Below are positions 8,243-20,188 of a stretch of DNA of 64,000 nt, one piece after another. The number at the start of each line of letters is the position of its first letter. Position 1 is the first letter of the stretch. A program made the translations under genes and the position numbers. The stretch is from an uncultured delta proteobacterium (lineage in GTDB: Bacteria; Myxococcota; Myxococcia; Myxococcales; 40CM-4-68-19), in the NCBI GenBank assembly GCA_903911145.1, contig CAIWCD010000044.1:1-64000 (forward strand). The letters run 5' to 3'. The notes beneath the pieces were generated by a model. It saw nothing but the letters and a program-made list of their open reading frames with translations, did no database searches and was not told the origin of the DNA.

Positions 8243-8937
8243 CGCGTGCTCCGGTGCAACTGCTCCAGCGACGCGACCAGCGCACGGGTGTCGAACGGCT
8301 TGGTGAACACGCCCAGCGCGGGCGCGATGTTCTCGTCTTTCAGGTAGGCGCTGATGATGATGAGCGGCAGGTCAGGAAACTGTTCGCGCAGGCGGGCAGC
8401 AGCAGCGCCGTCGGGGCCACCGGGCATGCGCAGATCGACGAGCGCAACGAAGGGCGTGCCACCGAGCTTGTCGGCCGCGCCCAGCGTGCTCGCGCCGGCG
8501 ACAGAGAAGCCTCGATCGCGCAGGACCTCGCTCAGGTTCTCGACGAGCGCTTCGTCGTCATCGACCACCACGACCATCGCATCCCGACGTGCGGAGTGAA
8601 GCAGCTCGATGAGCCGCTCGACCGGCACCGGCTTGGGTAGAATCGCCAGCAGCCCCGTCTCCTCCGCGGCGCGAAGATCGGCCGGGTTGGTCCAGGCGGT
8701 GACGACGATCGCGGGCAGTCCCGGGTCCGTCCGATGGGCCTCGCGCACCAGCTCTGCTCCGCCGAATTTCGGCATCCGCATGTCGGTGATCAGCGCGTCG
8801 AACCTCTGCGAGCGCAGAAACTCAAGCGCCGTCGCGCCGTCTCCGGCGACGCAGGCCTCGTCTCCAACATCGCGCAGGATCTCTGCGATGTTTTCGGCAA
8901 ACGCGAGGTTGTCGTCGACGACAAGATATCGGCGCAT
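8239..8937 (-). CDS. Double-receiver protein without output domain
   Basis: The 232 residues are two complete receiver domains in tandem. The first has VVDDN, phospho-Asp in LITDMRMPKFG, Thr in VVTAW and LPKP. The second has VVVDDDE, phospho-Asp in LVDLRMPGG, Ser in IISAY and FTKPF. Nothing is left for a DNA-binding or enzyme domain. Such proteins act as phosphate shuttles or sinks between kinases. Its place between a globin-coupled kinase (9 bp upstream) and a receiver-kinase (4-bp overlap) supports an intermediate role. Confidence 0.9.
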   Translation of the reverse strand: MRRYLVVDDNLAFAENIAEILRDVGDEACVAGDGATALEFLRSQRFDALITDMRMPKFGGAELVREAHRTDPGLPAIVVTAWTNPADLRAAEETGLLAILPKPVPVERLIELLHSARRDAMVVVVDDDEALVENLSEVLRDRGFSVAGASTLGAADKLGGTPFVALVDLRMPGGPDGAAAARLREQFPDLPLIIISAYLKDENIAPALGVFTKPFDTRALVASLEQLHRSTR

Positions 8938-8946
8938 GGTGTCTCC

Positions 8947-10089
8947 CTACGCGATCGGCAGCGCCACGACGAAGCGTGCCCCTCGCTCGCGCGGAGCGTA
9001 CTCGACCGTGCCTCCATGCCGCTCGGCGATTCTCTGCACCAGAGAGAGTCCGAGTCCCGTGCCGCTCGACTTGGTGGTGATCAGCGGCTCGAAGAGGCGC
9101 GAGAGGATCGACGCGTCGACGCCCGCGCCGTTGTCCTCGACGCTGATCAGCGCGCGCCCGTCCACGACTGTCCCGACGACCCAGACCGCGGGCGCATCGG
9201 TCGCGGCCGCCTGGATCGCGTTCTCGATGAGGTTGGTGAAGGCCTGGCGCAGCTGGCCCGCGTCGCCCAGAATGCGAGGAAGCGTGTCGATCCCCTCGAC
9301 GTGCAGATTGAGACCGAGCGGCTTCTGCACGAGCGCCACCGCATTCTCGATGACCTGATCGAGCCGCACTTCCTCTTTCGTGAGCGGCTTGTCGCGCACC
9401 AGTTCAAGCAGCCCCGTGATGATGCCGCTCGCGATGCCGACCTGCTGTCCGATGCGCTCGACCTGGCGGTTGGCGCGCTCATCATTCTGCACGCGGCTTC
9501 GCAGGAGGAAGAGCGAGGTTTCGATGACGCCGAGCGGGTTGCGCAGCTCATGTCCGATCGACGCCGCCATCTGACCGAACGTCGCGAGCCGCTCTGCGCG
9601 CGCCCTCTGCGCGAGGAGATCCTCGCGGTAGGTGTGGAGCATGATCGCCAGCTCAAGATCGAGGATGCGCCCGAGCGCCGTTCGGGCGGTCGTGCGCTCG
9701 CTCCCCGACAGCGAGGCCTGCTCCGACAGCGTGGTGTCGAGCTCGCGCCGCAGGACGTTCATCGCTGCGAACATGTAGTGCTGCGGCAGCGCGATGCGCA
9801 CGTGCATGCGGCCAATGCGCGCCCGCTGCTCGTAGTAGGCGTCGTCCCACGGGCCGGAGAAGAGCGCCTCGAGCCACTGGGTCATCGTGACCTTGAGGTG
9901 CCCGACCTGGCTCTCGCCGCCCACCAGCGCGGCGCGCGCCTCCTCGTGCTCGAGGATGCGATCGTAGAAGATCGTGACGATTTCGGGGAAGCGCGGCTTC
10001 AAGAGCGGATAGAGCGTCCGCAGCGCGGCCTCGTCGGCCGTCGACCAATCGACGTAACGCTTCAGTTCGGTCAGCAAAGGCGCATCCAC
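8947..10089 (-). CDS. Protoglobin-coupled histidine kinase
   Basis: Taking the GTG at 10089, the protein has 380 residues. Residues 15-160 are a globin-coupled sensor domain with distal Tyr42 in IFYDRIL and proximal haem ligand His96 in RIGRMHVRIALPQHYM. A HisKA domain with phospho-His in SIGHELRNPLG and a HATPase with EDNGAGVD and GTGLGLSLV follow. Such kinases sense oxygen, NO or CO through haem. No transmembrane segment is seen. The start is uncertain because no clear ribosome site exists; the frame is open further, but upstream it overlaps uspA. The gene follows uspA by about 50 bp. Confidence 0.88.
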   Translation of the reverse strand: MDAPLLTELKRYVDWSTADEAALRTLYPLLKPRFPEIVTIFYDRILEHEEARAALVGGESQVGHLKVTMTQWLEALFSGPWDDAYYEQRARIGRMHVRIALPQHYMFAAMNVLRRELDTTLSEQASLSGSERTTARTALGRILDLELAIMLHTYREDLLAQRARAERLATFGQMAASIGHELRNPLGVIETSLFLLRSRVQNDERANRQVERIGQQVGIASGIITGLLELVRDKPLTKEEVRLDQVIENAVALVQKPLGLNLHVEGIDTLPRILGDAGQLRQAFTNLIENAIQAAATDAPAVWVVGTVVDGRALISVEDNGAGVDASILSRLFEPLITTKSSGTGLGLSLVQRIAERHGGTVEYAPRERGARFVVALPIA

Positions 10090-10138
10090 GTCGCGAAGGT
10101 AGCGGGCTTGCTGGGCAGGAACAATCGGCCGCGGCAGC

Positions 10139-10564
10139 TCATCGGAAGACCAGCACCGGCTTCTGCGAGATCTGAACCAGCCGATCCGCAACACTGCCGA
10201 GCATGATGCGCGCAAAGGCATTTCGCCCTCGGTGCCCGACGACGATGAGGTCGACGTCCTCCTGCGTGGCGAGCTCCGCGAGCGCATCCGCGGCCGGCCC
10301 TTCGATCGTGAACGTCTTTGCGGTCGTTCCCTCGCGCCCCAACAGCCCGGAGATCTCCTCCAGTGTTGTGGCCGCGAGATCTCGGGCGCCCTTGTACTGC
10401 TGCGCGACCACTTCGGCAGTCGCGTCGACGCCGTAGAGCATTGGCGGCACGATCGCGCAGGCGATCTGCAATTGCGCTCCGGTCGCGCGCGCGAGGCCAG
10501 CGGCAAAGCGCGCAGCGGCGCTCGACTGCTCTGAACCATCCACTCCGACGATGATCTTCTTCAT
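10139..10564 (-). CDS. Universal stress protein, UspA family
   Basis: This 141-residue single-domain protein has the Usp fold. It begins KIIVGVDGSEQS and carries the ATP-binding signature G-2x-G-9x-G-S in GHRGRNAFARIMLGS near residues 112-127, so it is of the ATP-binding class. The ATG at 10564 lies 6 bp after GGGAG; a GTG one codon earlier is too close to it. It heads the minus-strand cluster with the globin kinase, a common pairing for low-oxygen or stationary-phase responses. Its exact role is unknown. Confidence 0.9.
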   Translation of the reverse strand: MKKIIVGVDGSEQSSAAARFAAGLARATGAQLQIACAIVPPMLYGVDATAEVVAQQYKGARDLAATTLEEISGLLGREGTTAKTFTIEGPAADALAELATQEDVDLIVVGHRGRNAFARIMLGSVADRLVQISQKPVLVFR

Positions 10565-10753
10565 CACGAACTCCCGACTTCAACCGCCGACTCAAGCCGC
10601 AGGGTGATTCCTGCAACGCAGTCCGATTGCAATGGCCTCCAGCCCATCTGCTCCCCCGATCGCACGCCTCCGACGATCGAAGAGCAGGTTCGGTGCCAGT
10701 GAGAGATTCGGTGTGGCATCGAGGGAACGAGCGCAGGAAATGCGCTGCTCGAA

Positions 10754-12058
10754 TCAGGTGCGCAAAGAGTTCGTCATTGCGGCCTCGACCTCGGGCCAGA
10801 TCGCGCGCTCGACAGCCGCGTAGTCCACTTCAACGTCGAGCCGCGCGAGCACCGAGTAGAAGCCGAACTGCAGCCGAGTCATGAAGACCATGTCGTGCGG
10901 CATCTGGAACAGCTCGCTGTCCGGCGTCTTCATCGCGATTTTCGCGAGCTCCTTCATCCCGTCGACGAGGCTCGCTGCATATTCACGCGTCAGCCGCGTG
11001 GGCGAGACGAAGAGAGGCTCGAAGCACCGCCGGACGTAATCGAGCGACGGGCCTTCGAGCCGGCCTGGCCGGGTCGGCATGCGCAGGCGGGTCTCCTCGC
11101 GAAAGCGCGCTTCGTCACGATCGAGCGCGGCCTTGTGGATGGCGCGCGCGAGCCCAAGCTGCTGCGGGAGGATCGGGTTGACGCAGCCGAAGTCGAGGAA
11201 CGTCACCGCGCCGTCGTCGTGGAAGAAATAGTTTCCCGGATGCGGGTCGGCGTTGAAGTGGCCGAGCACGAGGTTGCCGCGGAAGAGGAAGCGCCACATC
11301 GTCGCGGCCCAGGCGGCGCGCGCGCTTTCGGGAGACGCGCAGGCCTCGATGAAGTTCTTGCCGCGGATGAATTCGGTGGTGAGCACGCGCGGCGACGAGC
11401 GCTCGCGATAGAGCGTGGCAATGCGGATCTTCTCGTCGCAGAGCTTGCGGAAGAGCTGCATGCGCTCAGCCTCGAGCGTGTAGTCGAGCTCTTCGCGGAA
11501 GCGGGCGCGCACGGCTGCGAGCACCTCGGCGGAGTTGAGCCGACGCCCGCCCAGCGCGGACGCCATGTTCTCGAGCATCCCGGCGTTCTTCAGATCGCTC
11601 TCCATCGCGGCCGCGATTCCCGGGTGCTGCACCTTGACCGCGACCTCGATGCCGCCGAGCGAGTCGGGCAATCGCGCGCGGTGAACCTGTCCGATCGATG
11701 CCGAGGCGATCGGCTCATCCCCCCACTCCGAGAAGAGTTGATCGATGCGCCCGCCGAGGTCGTTCTCGACCAGCTTGCGAATCTCCGAGGAGGATGAGCG
11801 CGGAGCCGCGGCCTGCAAGGTCTGCAGCGCCGTCTCCCAGATCTCGCGATGCTCGGACGGGATGACGCCGTCGACATATCCGGCCATCTGCCCGACCTTT
11901 GCAGCCACGCCTCGCAGCTGTCCGAACATCTCGGCGGCGTGGCTTGCGGCGCTGGTGTGGCGATTGAAGAGGAGGCTGGTTCCCGAGCGCAGACCGACCG
12001 AGGCGAACCCGGCGAGGCGCGAGAGGCGGCTCTGCGGAACCTTCTTGTCGTCGCTCAT
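10754..12058 (-). CDS. UbiB/ABC1 (AarF)-type atypical kinase
   Basis: This 434-residue protein has the hallmarks of the ABC1/UbiB family: the Ala-rich KVGQMAG motif near the N-terminus, ASIGQVHRARL, the nucleotide-contact Lys in VAVKVQHPG, DPHPGNYFF and LDFGCV. Family members support ubiquinone or other isoprenoid-lipid metabolism by ATPase activity. No C-terminal membrane anchor is evident. The ATG at 12058 starts MSDDKK; the frame is open further upstream but that part is Arg/Ala-rich and unlike protein. It is divergent from the AI-2E-type permease gene, sharing about 140 bp. Confidence 0.85.
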   Translation of the reverse strand: MSDDKKVPQSRLSRLAGFASVGLRSGTSLLFNRHTSAASHAAEMFGQLRGVAAKVGQMAGYVDGVIPSEHREIWETALQTLQAAAPRSSSSEIRKLVENDLGGRIDQLFSEWGDEPIASASIGQVHRARLPDSLGGIEVAVKVQHPGIAAAMESDLKNAGMLENMASALGGRRLNSAEVLAAVRARFREELDYTLEAERMQLFRKLCDEKIRIATLYRERSSPRVLTTEFIRGKNFIEACASPESARAAWAATMWRFLFRGNLVLGHFNADPHPGNYFFHDDGAVTFLDFGCVNPILPQQLGLARAIHKAALDRDEARFREETRLRMPTRPGRLEGPSLDYVRRCFEPLFVSPTRLTREYAASLVDGMKELAKIAMKTPDSELFQMPHDMVFMTRLQFGFYSVLARLDVEVDYAAVERAIWPEVEAAMTNSLRT

Positions 12059-12199
12059 CGAAGACGTCCGTGCGTGAAGGAGTGGTGCTGCTTTGCGCTC
12101 TTCTCGCCGCGCGCACAAGCGAGGACGCGCAACGCGCCAATGCGATTCGCGCGCGCCCACTTGTGGCAGCGAGCGGATTGCCGGTAGAGCATCGCTCCC

Positions 12200-13312
12200 G
12201 TGACCCACGACATGCCGTCTCCGCTGCCGCCGAGCGCGCGCCGTTCGCTGCTCGTCCTGCTTGCGCTCGCGTTTGCTCTCGCGGGCGTTGTGCTCTGGCC
12301 GTTCCGCACGCCGCTCTTTCTCTCAGTCGTGCTCGCTGGCGCGTTTCGTCCAGCGCACGTGCGGCTCACGGCGCTCCTGCGCGGCAAGACACGTCTCGCG
12401 GCCGCTCTGATGGCCGCCCTGCTGCTCGCGCTCCTGGTCGCGCCGATCGCATCGCTGCTCACGTTCACCACGCACGAAGTGGAGGCCGGGCTTGCCTGGG
12501 TGCGCGATGAGATGGGCGTGCACTCGGTGAACGACCTCTCGCTGGATCACCTGCCGACGTCCGCGCGCGAGACACTCTCCCGCTTTCTCTCTGTGCTCCA
12601 CATCGATGAGTCCGAGCTGCGCGCCTATCTCGCGCGGGCCCTCTCGTTCGCGCAGGGCACGTCGGGCGAGCTGCTCGGCGCCTCGTTGGGCCTGCTCGGC
12701 GGCACGCTGCTGACGGTCGCGGGCTTCTCGATTCTCCTCAGCGAAGGGGACGCCGCGCTCTCGTTTCTCTACTCGGTCTCGCCGCTCTCGCGCGGGCAGA
12801 CCGAGGAGCTGTTCGGCGAGTTCCGCTCGGTCTCGAGCGCGGCCGTTCTCGGCACCACCGCGACGGCGCTCGTGCAGGGCTCTCTCGCGCTCATCGCGTA
12901 CCTCATCGCGGGAGTGCCGCACGCGATCTTCCTTGGCGTCGCCACGCTGGTCGCCTCGTTCATTCCCGTCATCGGCACGTCGATCATCTGGGTGCCCGTC
13001 TGCGCGGTGCTCGCGTTCCAGGCGCGCGTGCCGTGGGCGATCTTCGTCGCAGTCTGGTGCGGCGTGCTCGTGGTGCTCAGCGACAATCTGATCAAACCGC
13101 TGGTGATGAAGAACGGCGTCGAGATGCACACGGCGCTGATCTTTCTCTCTCTGCTCGGCGGCATCGCGGCGTTTGGATTGATTGGTATCATCATCGGTCC
13201 GCTCGCGGTTTCGCTGCTGCTCGCGATTCTGCGGATGTATCGGCGCGACTATGCGCCCGCCTCCGCGCCGCCTCCTCGGGTGTCTGTCGATCATGCGAAA
13301 CCCACGCCCTGA
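12200..13312 (+). CDS. AI-2E/PerM-family membrane permease
   Basis: The 370 residues contain about eight hydrophobic segments, with two near the N-terminus (SLLVLLALAFALAGVVL and AALMAALLLALLVAPI), a polar loop at about 95-155 and a cluster of five after residue 150. This is the layout of the AI-2E transporter family (TqsA, PerM). Family members export small molecules, and some act as sodium/proton antiporters, so the substrate is not known here. GTG at 12200 and ATG at 12212 are both possible starts and neither has a good ribosome site. Confidence 0.82.
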   Translation: MTHDMPSPLPPSARRSLLVLLALAFALAGVVLWPFRTPLFLSVVLAGAFRPAHVRLTALLRGKTRLAAALMAALLLALLVAPIASLLTFTTHEVEAGLAWVRDEMGVHSVNDLSLDHLPTSARETLSRFLSVLHIDESELRAYLARALSFAQGTSGELLGASLGLLGGTLLTVAGFSILLSEGDAALSFLYSVSPLSRGQTEELFGEFRSVSSAAVLGTTATALVQGSLALIAYLIAGVPHAIFLGVATLVASFIPVIGTSIIWVPVCAVLAFQARVPWAIFVAVWCGVLVVLSDNLIKPLVMKNGVEMHTALIFLSLLGGIAAFGLIGIIIGPLAVSLLLAILRMYRRDYAPASAPPPRVSVDHAKPTP

Positions 13313-13403
13313 TGCGCTCCTGCGCGCTTTTCATTTCCCTTCTGGCAGCGTAGTTTCCGCGCGCTTTTTTCAAGCTGTGATGCACACGTGAAGGAGCAAC
13401 TCC

Positions 13404-15119
13404 ATGACCGCCGCGATTGAGACCCCGAAGAGCAGTGAGCCGTCGCAGCTCGATGCGCAGGTTGCCCGTCTGCGCGATGGCGCGAAGGTCTGGGCGAAGC
13501 TCGCGCTTGCCGAGCGCATCGCCATCGCGCGCAAGATGCACCAGGGATATCTCGCCATTGCGCAGAAGTCGGTCGAGGCGGGCTGCGCAGCGAAAGGGAT
13601 TACGCTGGGTACGCCGCAGGAGGGAGAGGAGTGGCTCGGCGGGCCTTATGTAACCATTCGCACGCTGCGCTTGACGATTGAAGCGCTCGAGTCGATTCGC
13701 GATACCGGCAATACCCCGATTGGACCAACTCATCGGGGGATCGACGGCAAGCTCGTCGTGCAGAACTATCCGATGAATACCCTCGATAAGATCATGTTCG
13801 GCGGGTTGATCGCCGAGACGGTGCTCGAGGCGGGCGTCGACGAGAAGCAGCTGGAGGAGAATCGCGCCAGCTTCTATAAGAAGCCACCGCACGATGGGGT
13901 CGTGGCGCTGGTGCTGGGCGCGGGCAACGTCAATGCCATCCCGCCGACGGACGTGATTACCAAGCTGTTTAATGAGGGCAAGGTCTGCATCCTCAAGATG
14001 AACCCGGTCAACGCTTATCTCGGGCCGTTCATTGCGGAGGCGTTCAAGGAGTTGATCGACCGCGGCTTCCTCGCGGTTGCTTATGGCGGCGGCGACGTCG
14101 GGGCTTATCTCTGCAACCATGCAGGGGTCGACGAGATCCATATTACGGGTTCGGATAAGACCCACGATATGATCGTCTGGGGGCCGCCCGGACCCGAGCG
14201 CGATGCGCGCATGGCCCGCAATGAGCCTTTATTAAAAAAGGAGATCTCGAGCGAGCTGGGAAATGTCTCGCCCGTGATCGTCGTGCCCGGGCCGTGGGAC
14301 GACAAGTCGCTCGCGTTCCAGGCCGATAACATCGCGGGGATGACGACCAACAACGGCTCGTTTAATTGCAACGCGGCGAAGATGATGGTGACGCCCAAAG
14401 GCTGGGCGGCGGGCGCAAAGCTGCAGAAGTTGATCCTCGAAAAGGCGGCCGCGGTTCCCGCGCGCAAGGCCTGGTATCCGGGTGCCGAGCAGCGTTGGAA
14501 ATCATTAACTGAGGGGCGCACGGTTGCGACCGCGGGTCCTGCCGCCGAGGGTCAACTTCCCTGGACGCTGGTCACCGGACTCGATTCCGCGAATCTCGCT
14601 GACCGCGGATTTAATACCGAGCCTTTCTGCTCGATCTTATCGGCGACCGAGATTGGTTCGCCGGATGATCCGGTCAAGTTTCTCGAGGAGGCGGTCGCGT
14701 TTTCCAACGACCATCTCTGGGGCACGCTCTCGGCGACGATCATCGTTCACGGCGATAGCTTGAAGGATCCGAAGATTAAAGACGCCGTTGAATGGGCGAT
14801 CGCGAAACTCAAGTACGGCGCGGTCGGCGTGAATCTCTGGCCCGCATTTGCCTTTGCGCTCGGCGCGACTCCGTGGGGCGCTTATCCCGGCTCGACTCTC
14901 TCCGATATCAAGAGCGGCCGCGGTTTTGTGCACAACACGTCGATGCTGGAGAATATCGAGAAGTGCGTGTTGAGATATCCGACGACGGCGTTTCCCAAGC
15001 CGCCCTATTTCTCGACGCACAAGACGGCCAATACACTGGGCCGGCGCGTGACGCTCTTCGAGGATCGGCCGAGCTTTCTCGGATTGCCCGCGATCATTGC
15101 GGCGGCGCTGCGCGGATAG
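13404..15119 (+). CDS. NAD(P)-dependent aldehyde dehydrogenase family protein
   Basis: This cytoplasmic enzyme of 571 residues oxidises an aldehyde to an acid. Motifs are the catalytic Cys in GSFNCNAAK, the general-base Glu region KEISSELGN and the cofactor-binding ITGSDKTHD. It is longer than the usual 480-500 residues, with extra sequence at both ends. AAGGAG stands 6 bp before the ATG. Codon choice differs from its neighbours: TTA, AAT, ATT and TAT codons occur in runs (for example around 14226). The cyclase gene begins 12 bp downstream. Substrate is unknown. Confidence 0.85.
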   Translation: MTAAIETPKSSEPSQLDAQVARLRDGAKVWAKLALAERIAIARKMHQGYLAIAQKSVEAGCAAKGITLGTPQEGEEWLGGPYVTIRTLRLTIEALESIRDTGNTPIGPTHRGIDGKLVVQNYPMNTLDKIMFGGLIAETVLEAGVDEKQLEENRASFYKKPPHDGVVALVLGAGNVNAIPPTDVITKLFNEGKVCILKMNPVNAYLGPFIAEAFKELIDRGFLAVAYGGGDVGAYLCNHAGVDEIHITGSDKTHDMIVWGPPGPERDARMARNEPLLKKEISSELGNVSPVIVVPGPWDDKSLAFQADNIAGMTTNNGSFNCNAAKMMVTPKGWAAGAKLQKLILEKAAAVPARKAWYPGAEQRWKSLTEGRTVATAGPAAEGQLPWTLVTGLDSANLADRGFNTEPFCSILSATEIGSPDDPVKFLEEAVAFSNDHLWGTLSATIIVHGDSLKDPKIKDAVEWAIAKLKYGAVGVNLWPAFAFALGATPWGAYPGSTLSDIKSGRGFVHNTSMLENIEKCVLRYPTTAFPKPPYFSTHKTANTLGRRVTLFEDRPSFLGLPAIIAAALRG

Positions 15120-15131
15120 GATCGGCACGCT

Positions 15132-16870
15132 TTGCGACTCTTCCCCAAGCTGCTCCTGCTGACGCTGGCGATTGGCCTGTTGCCGCTGCTCGCGCTCTCC
15201 GCGTCGATGCTCGACACCAATGCCGATGCGCTGCGCGACTCGACGCGCGAGCTGGATCTCTCGCTTGCGAGCGACGCGCGGCGCGCGGTGCGCATGGATC
15301 TCGCGGCGGCGAAGGCCGAGTTGACGGGCATCGGGCAGCTCGTCGTCGCGCCAGGGCTTGGCGACGATGCGACGCGCATGGCGCTCGCGGGGGCGAAGGT
15401 CACGGCGTCGGAGGCGATCGACTTTGCGGCCATCTACAGCGGGGCCGGGCAGATGGTCGTGGCGCTGCGCGCGAAGGAGACAGCGAAGATCGATCCGCCG
15501 CGGCAGCTCGAGCCCGAGGTTCTCGCGCAGCTCAAGGCTGGCCGGCTGGTCGCGGGGCAGGTGCGCGAAGGGCCGGCGGGGCCGCTGTTGCCGCTCTATG
15601 TCTCGATCGAACTTGCGGGAGAGCGGCGCGCGATCGTCGGGACCGCGCTCGATCTGCGGCCGCTCTGCCTCACCGTCGGCGAGCTGGCTGATCGCAGGCT
15701 GGGCGGCGTCGGCAGCGTGATGGTCGTGAACGAGGCGCGAGAACTTCTTGTGGCGCGGGATCCCGCGCGCGTCTCGAGGCGCGAGAGCCTCGCCCGCCTG
15801 GGAATCTTCTCCGCGCTCGTCGGCTCGATGGGCTTTCGGCAGGAGCTGGGCGCGTCTCCCGAGTTCATGCTCGACGGCGCCCCGATGCTCGGCGCGCTCG
15901 AGGCGATGCCGGAGATGGGCTGGGGCGTGATCGTCCAGCAGCCGCGCGATGTCGCGTATCACTCGCTGGTCGTGATGCGCCGCTCAGTGATCCTGGCCGC
16001 ACTGGCCGCGGCGCTGCTCGCTGCGATCGCCGGCACGTTCGTCGCGCGCCGACTTACGCGGCCGATCGCGCAGCTCGAGGAGGCGAGCCACGCCATCGGC
16101 GCGCGCCACTTCGAGAAGGTGCCAGCCGAGGTCTCCGCGCGGGCAGATGAGCTCGGCGCGCTCGGTCGCGCCTTCGATGCGATGGCGACCGACCTGCGCA
16201 GCAGCGAAGCGAATCTGGTGCGCGAGACGCAGGCGCGCGCGTCGCTCTCTCGCTATCTGCCCGGCGATGTCGTCGAGCTGATTCTCAATGATCCGAGTCG
16301 GCTCAAGCTCGGCGGCGAGCGCAGAGAGATCACCGTGCTCTTCGCCGACGTCGTCGCGTTCACCAAGCTCGCCGAGCAGCATCCTCCCGAGCTGATCGTC
16401 GCGCTGCTCAACGAACTCTTCACGTTCGCCACCGAGATCGTCGAGCGCAGAGGCGGCATCATCGACAAGTTCATCGGCGACTGCGCAATGGCCGTCTGGG
16501 GCACGCCGGAGACGAAGCCTGATGACGCCGAGCGGGCCGTGCTCGCAGCGACCGATCTGCGCCGCTGGCTCGACACCGCCAATCGCAAATGGCGCGTCAC
16601 GTTCGGCGTTGAGATCCAGATGGCGATGGGCCTGCACACCGGTCCCGCCGTCGCAGGCAACATCGGCAGCGAGCGGCGCATGGAGTACACGGTCATCGGT
16701 GACACGGTGAACATGGCCGCGCGTCTCGAGGGAAAAGCTGCGCCGGGTCAGATCCTGCTCAGCGGCGCGACGTACGCGAAGCTTCCGCGCGAGGCCTTCG
16801 AGCTGAACAACCTCGGTGCGAGCAAGCTGGCCGGGCGCGACGGGACGATCGAGCTCTTCGAGGTTGTCGA

Positions 16871-16874
<4 letters not shown>
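15132..16874 (+). CDS. Membrane class III adenylate cyclase with HAMP domain
   Basis: The 580 residues start at TTG with a transmembrane helix (LLLLTLAIGLLPLLALSAS), then about 260 residues of extracytoplasmic sensor, a second helix near 285-305, a HAMP domain and a class III cyclase domain from about 385. Metal-binding Asp residues are in LFADVVAFTKL and FIGDCAMAVWG. Lys in DKFIGD and Asp in VIGDTVNMAARL are the pair typical of ATP rather than GTP. It should make cAMP in response to an outside signal. The stop overlaps the start of the Ser/Thr kinase gene as ATGA, so the two are co-translated. Confidence 0.92.
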
Positions 16875-18137
<1,263 letters not shown>

Positions 18138-18160
<23 letters not shown>

Positions 18161-20173
18161 ATCCATCCGCTGCTCTGCTGAACGCCACCTGCGCCTCCTC
18201 TGCGGCGCGCTGGCCTGCTGCCTGCTCCTCTCGCTGCCCGCGCGCGCGGACCGGCCCGCGACCTATGCGGTCCAGGCTGGCGATACCTGCCGCACGCGCT
18301 CAATCCGCAGCTCGGTGCGCCGCCGCACAATCTCAAGGTCGGCTCGACTCTCCAGCTCGTCGAGAAGGTGGCCGATGCGCACCTGACGTTCCTCAAGCCC
18401 GATGTCAATCGTCGCACCGAGCAGCAGACCGACTGGAAGCCGGCCGAGCGCGGAGATGGTCTCTTCCGCCTCGACCAGGTGAACACGCTGCGTGGTGCTG
18501 GCGCGGAGATCACGTTCCACGATCACTCGGCGGTGCAGCTCGATGAGAACGCGCTGATCGTCATCTACGGAGACGGCGCGACGGCGAAGGAGAACGAGAA
18601 GACGGGCGAGGTCGAGGTGGTGCAGGGCGATGCGGCGATCTCGCTCTCGTCGCTGCGCGGAGAGAAGCCGATGCGCGTGCAGACGCCGGGCGCGCGCGTG
18701 GTGATGCGCTCGCCGAAGAATCGCGCTGCGACCGACAATTCGCAGACCGGCCGCGTCGTGGTCGACAAGGCGCAGATGAGCCGCATCTCGATGTTCAACG
18801 GCGAGGCGTTCGTCTCGGCGTACGGACAGGACGTGACGGTCAAGAGCGGCTACGGCACGCGCATCGAGAAGGGCAAGCCGCCCGAAGCGCCCACCAAGCT
18901 GCCCGACGCGACGCACTGGACCGACGCGATTCCAACCGCGCGCATCTTCTTCGGCGAGAGCGCGCTGCTGCACCTTGCGTTCGCGCCGGTCGAGCGCGCC
19001 GTGCACTACCGCGTGCAGTTCTCGCGCGATGCGGCGTTCAATGACCACGTGATCGATCGCGTGATCGATGCGCCGACGACGGCGTTCGATGCGACGCTGC
19101 CGGCTGGTGCCTACTTCGCGCGCGTCTGGGCGACCGACGACAAGGGTCTCGATGGCGCGCCGACGCCCGAGCGAAAACTCGTTCTCGCCACTGCGCAGTC
19201 GAAGGATGCGGCGTGCGATGAGCAGGGCGTCGTGCGCGGAGTTGACGCGATGACGCTGGTTCTCTCCGGGCCCTCCGATCTGCCGCTTTCCATCGACGGC
19301 GCAGCCGCGGCACCGCTCGGCGATCACCGCTCGATTCGATTCGATCAGCACGGTCGCCACTCGCTCGGCATCGCTGGTTCCGCGCCGCTGGAGATCGAAC
19401 TTTCTGCGACTCCTCTTGCCGCCCCGCCTGCCCCCGAGCACAAGATCCCGGCCGTCAGCCAGACGCGCGGTCCGCTCGGCAGCGCCAATGACATCGCGGG
19501 CGGAACTCCCCTGCCCACGGCATTCGTCGAGTCGGGCCTGCTGCTGCAGGCACGTCTGCAGCCCGAGCCTGCGAAGCCGTCGTCGCGCGAGCGCACGCTG
19601 CTCGGCGCGCTCGATCTCGAGGCGAGCAACGGATGGATCGCGCTCGATGTCTCGGTGACCAGCCAGTCCAATCCGCTCTCGACCGGACACGCCTTCACCT
19701 ATCCGACCGTGGGTCTGCGCGCGCGCCTGCTCGGCGACGACGACCACCTCTCGCTCTCGCTGGGCGGCGACGTGAGCACGAGCGGTGGCTCGACCGACGG
19801 ACTCGAACTGACGCGCGGACGCGCCTGGCTTGCCGGCGGCTGGCGTGCAGGACGCTTCACTCTCTCGACGACGCAGGCGATCTCGAACGGCTCGTACGGA
19901 ACCGGCGTGGGCTACGAGGCCTCGCTCGTCGGCGCGGCCACTCTCTGCCCGGGACTCCTCGCTCACGCCGAGTTCGACGTGCAGGCAGCGGGACTCTGCC
20001 CCGGTGGAAACTGCGCCGCGGTCGCGGGCTCGCTCGGCCTGCGCACGCGCTGGCAGTTCCTCGAGCTGGGTGCCGCGATGCGCACGGGTCTCAATCCGAT
20101 CGGCCGCACGTTCTGGGGCTCGCCTGGCGCGCTCATCACGCTCGGGCTGCGGCTGGGTGGGCGGGACAACTAG
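18138..20173 (+). CDS. FecR-domain envelope protein, N-terminal LysM domain disrupted
   Basis: From the GTG at 18138 the frame gives a signal peptide (LLCGALACCLLLSLPARA) and the start of a LysM domain, TYAVQAGDTC. At about 18283 the frame is lost; the next frame supplies the LysM end, LNPQLGAPPHNLKVGSTLQL, and continues for about 600 residues to 20173. About 20 LysM residues are missing, so a small deletion with frameshift seems to have occurred. The remainder holds a FecR domain, an FN3-like domain and a C-terminal beta-rich region. Standing alone, the open part would start at GTG 18368 without a signal peptide. The intact form would sit in the cell wall or periplasm. Confidence 0.75.
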
Positions 20174-20188
20174 TCTCGCCTCCGCCGA

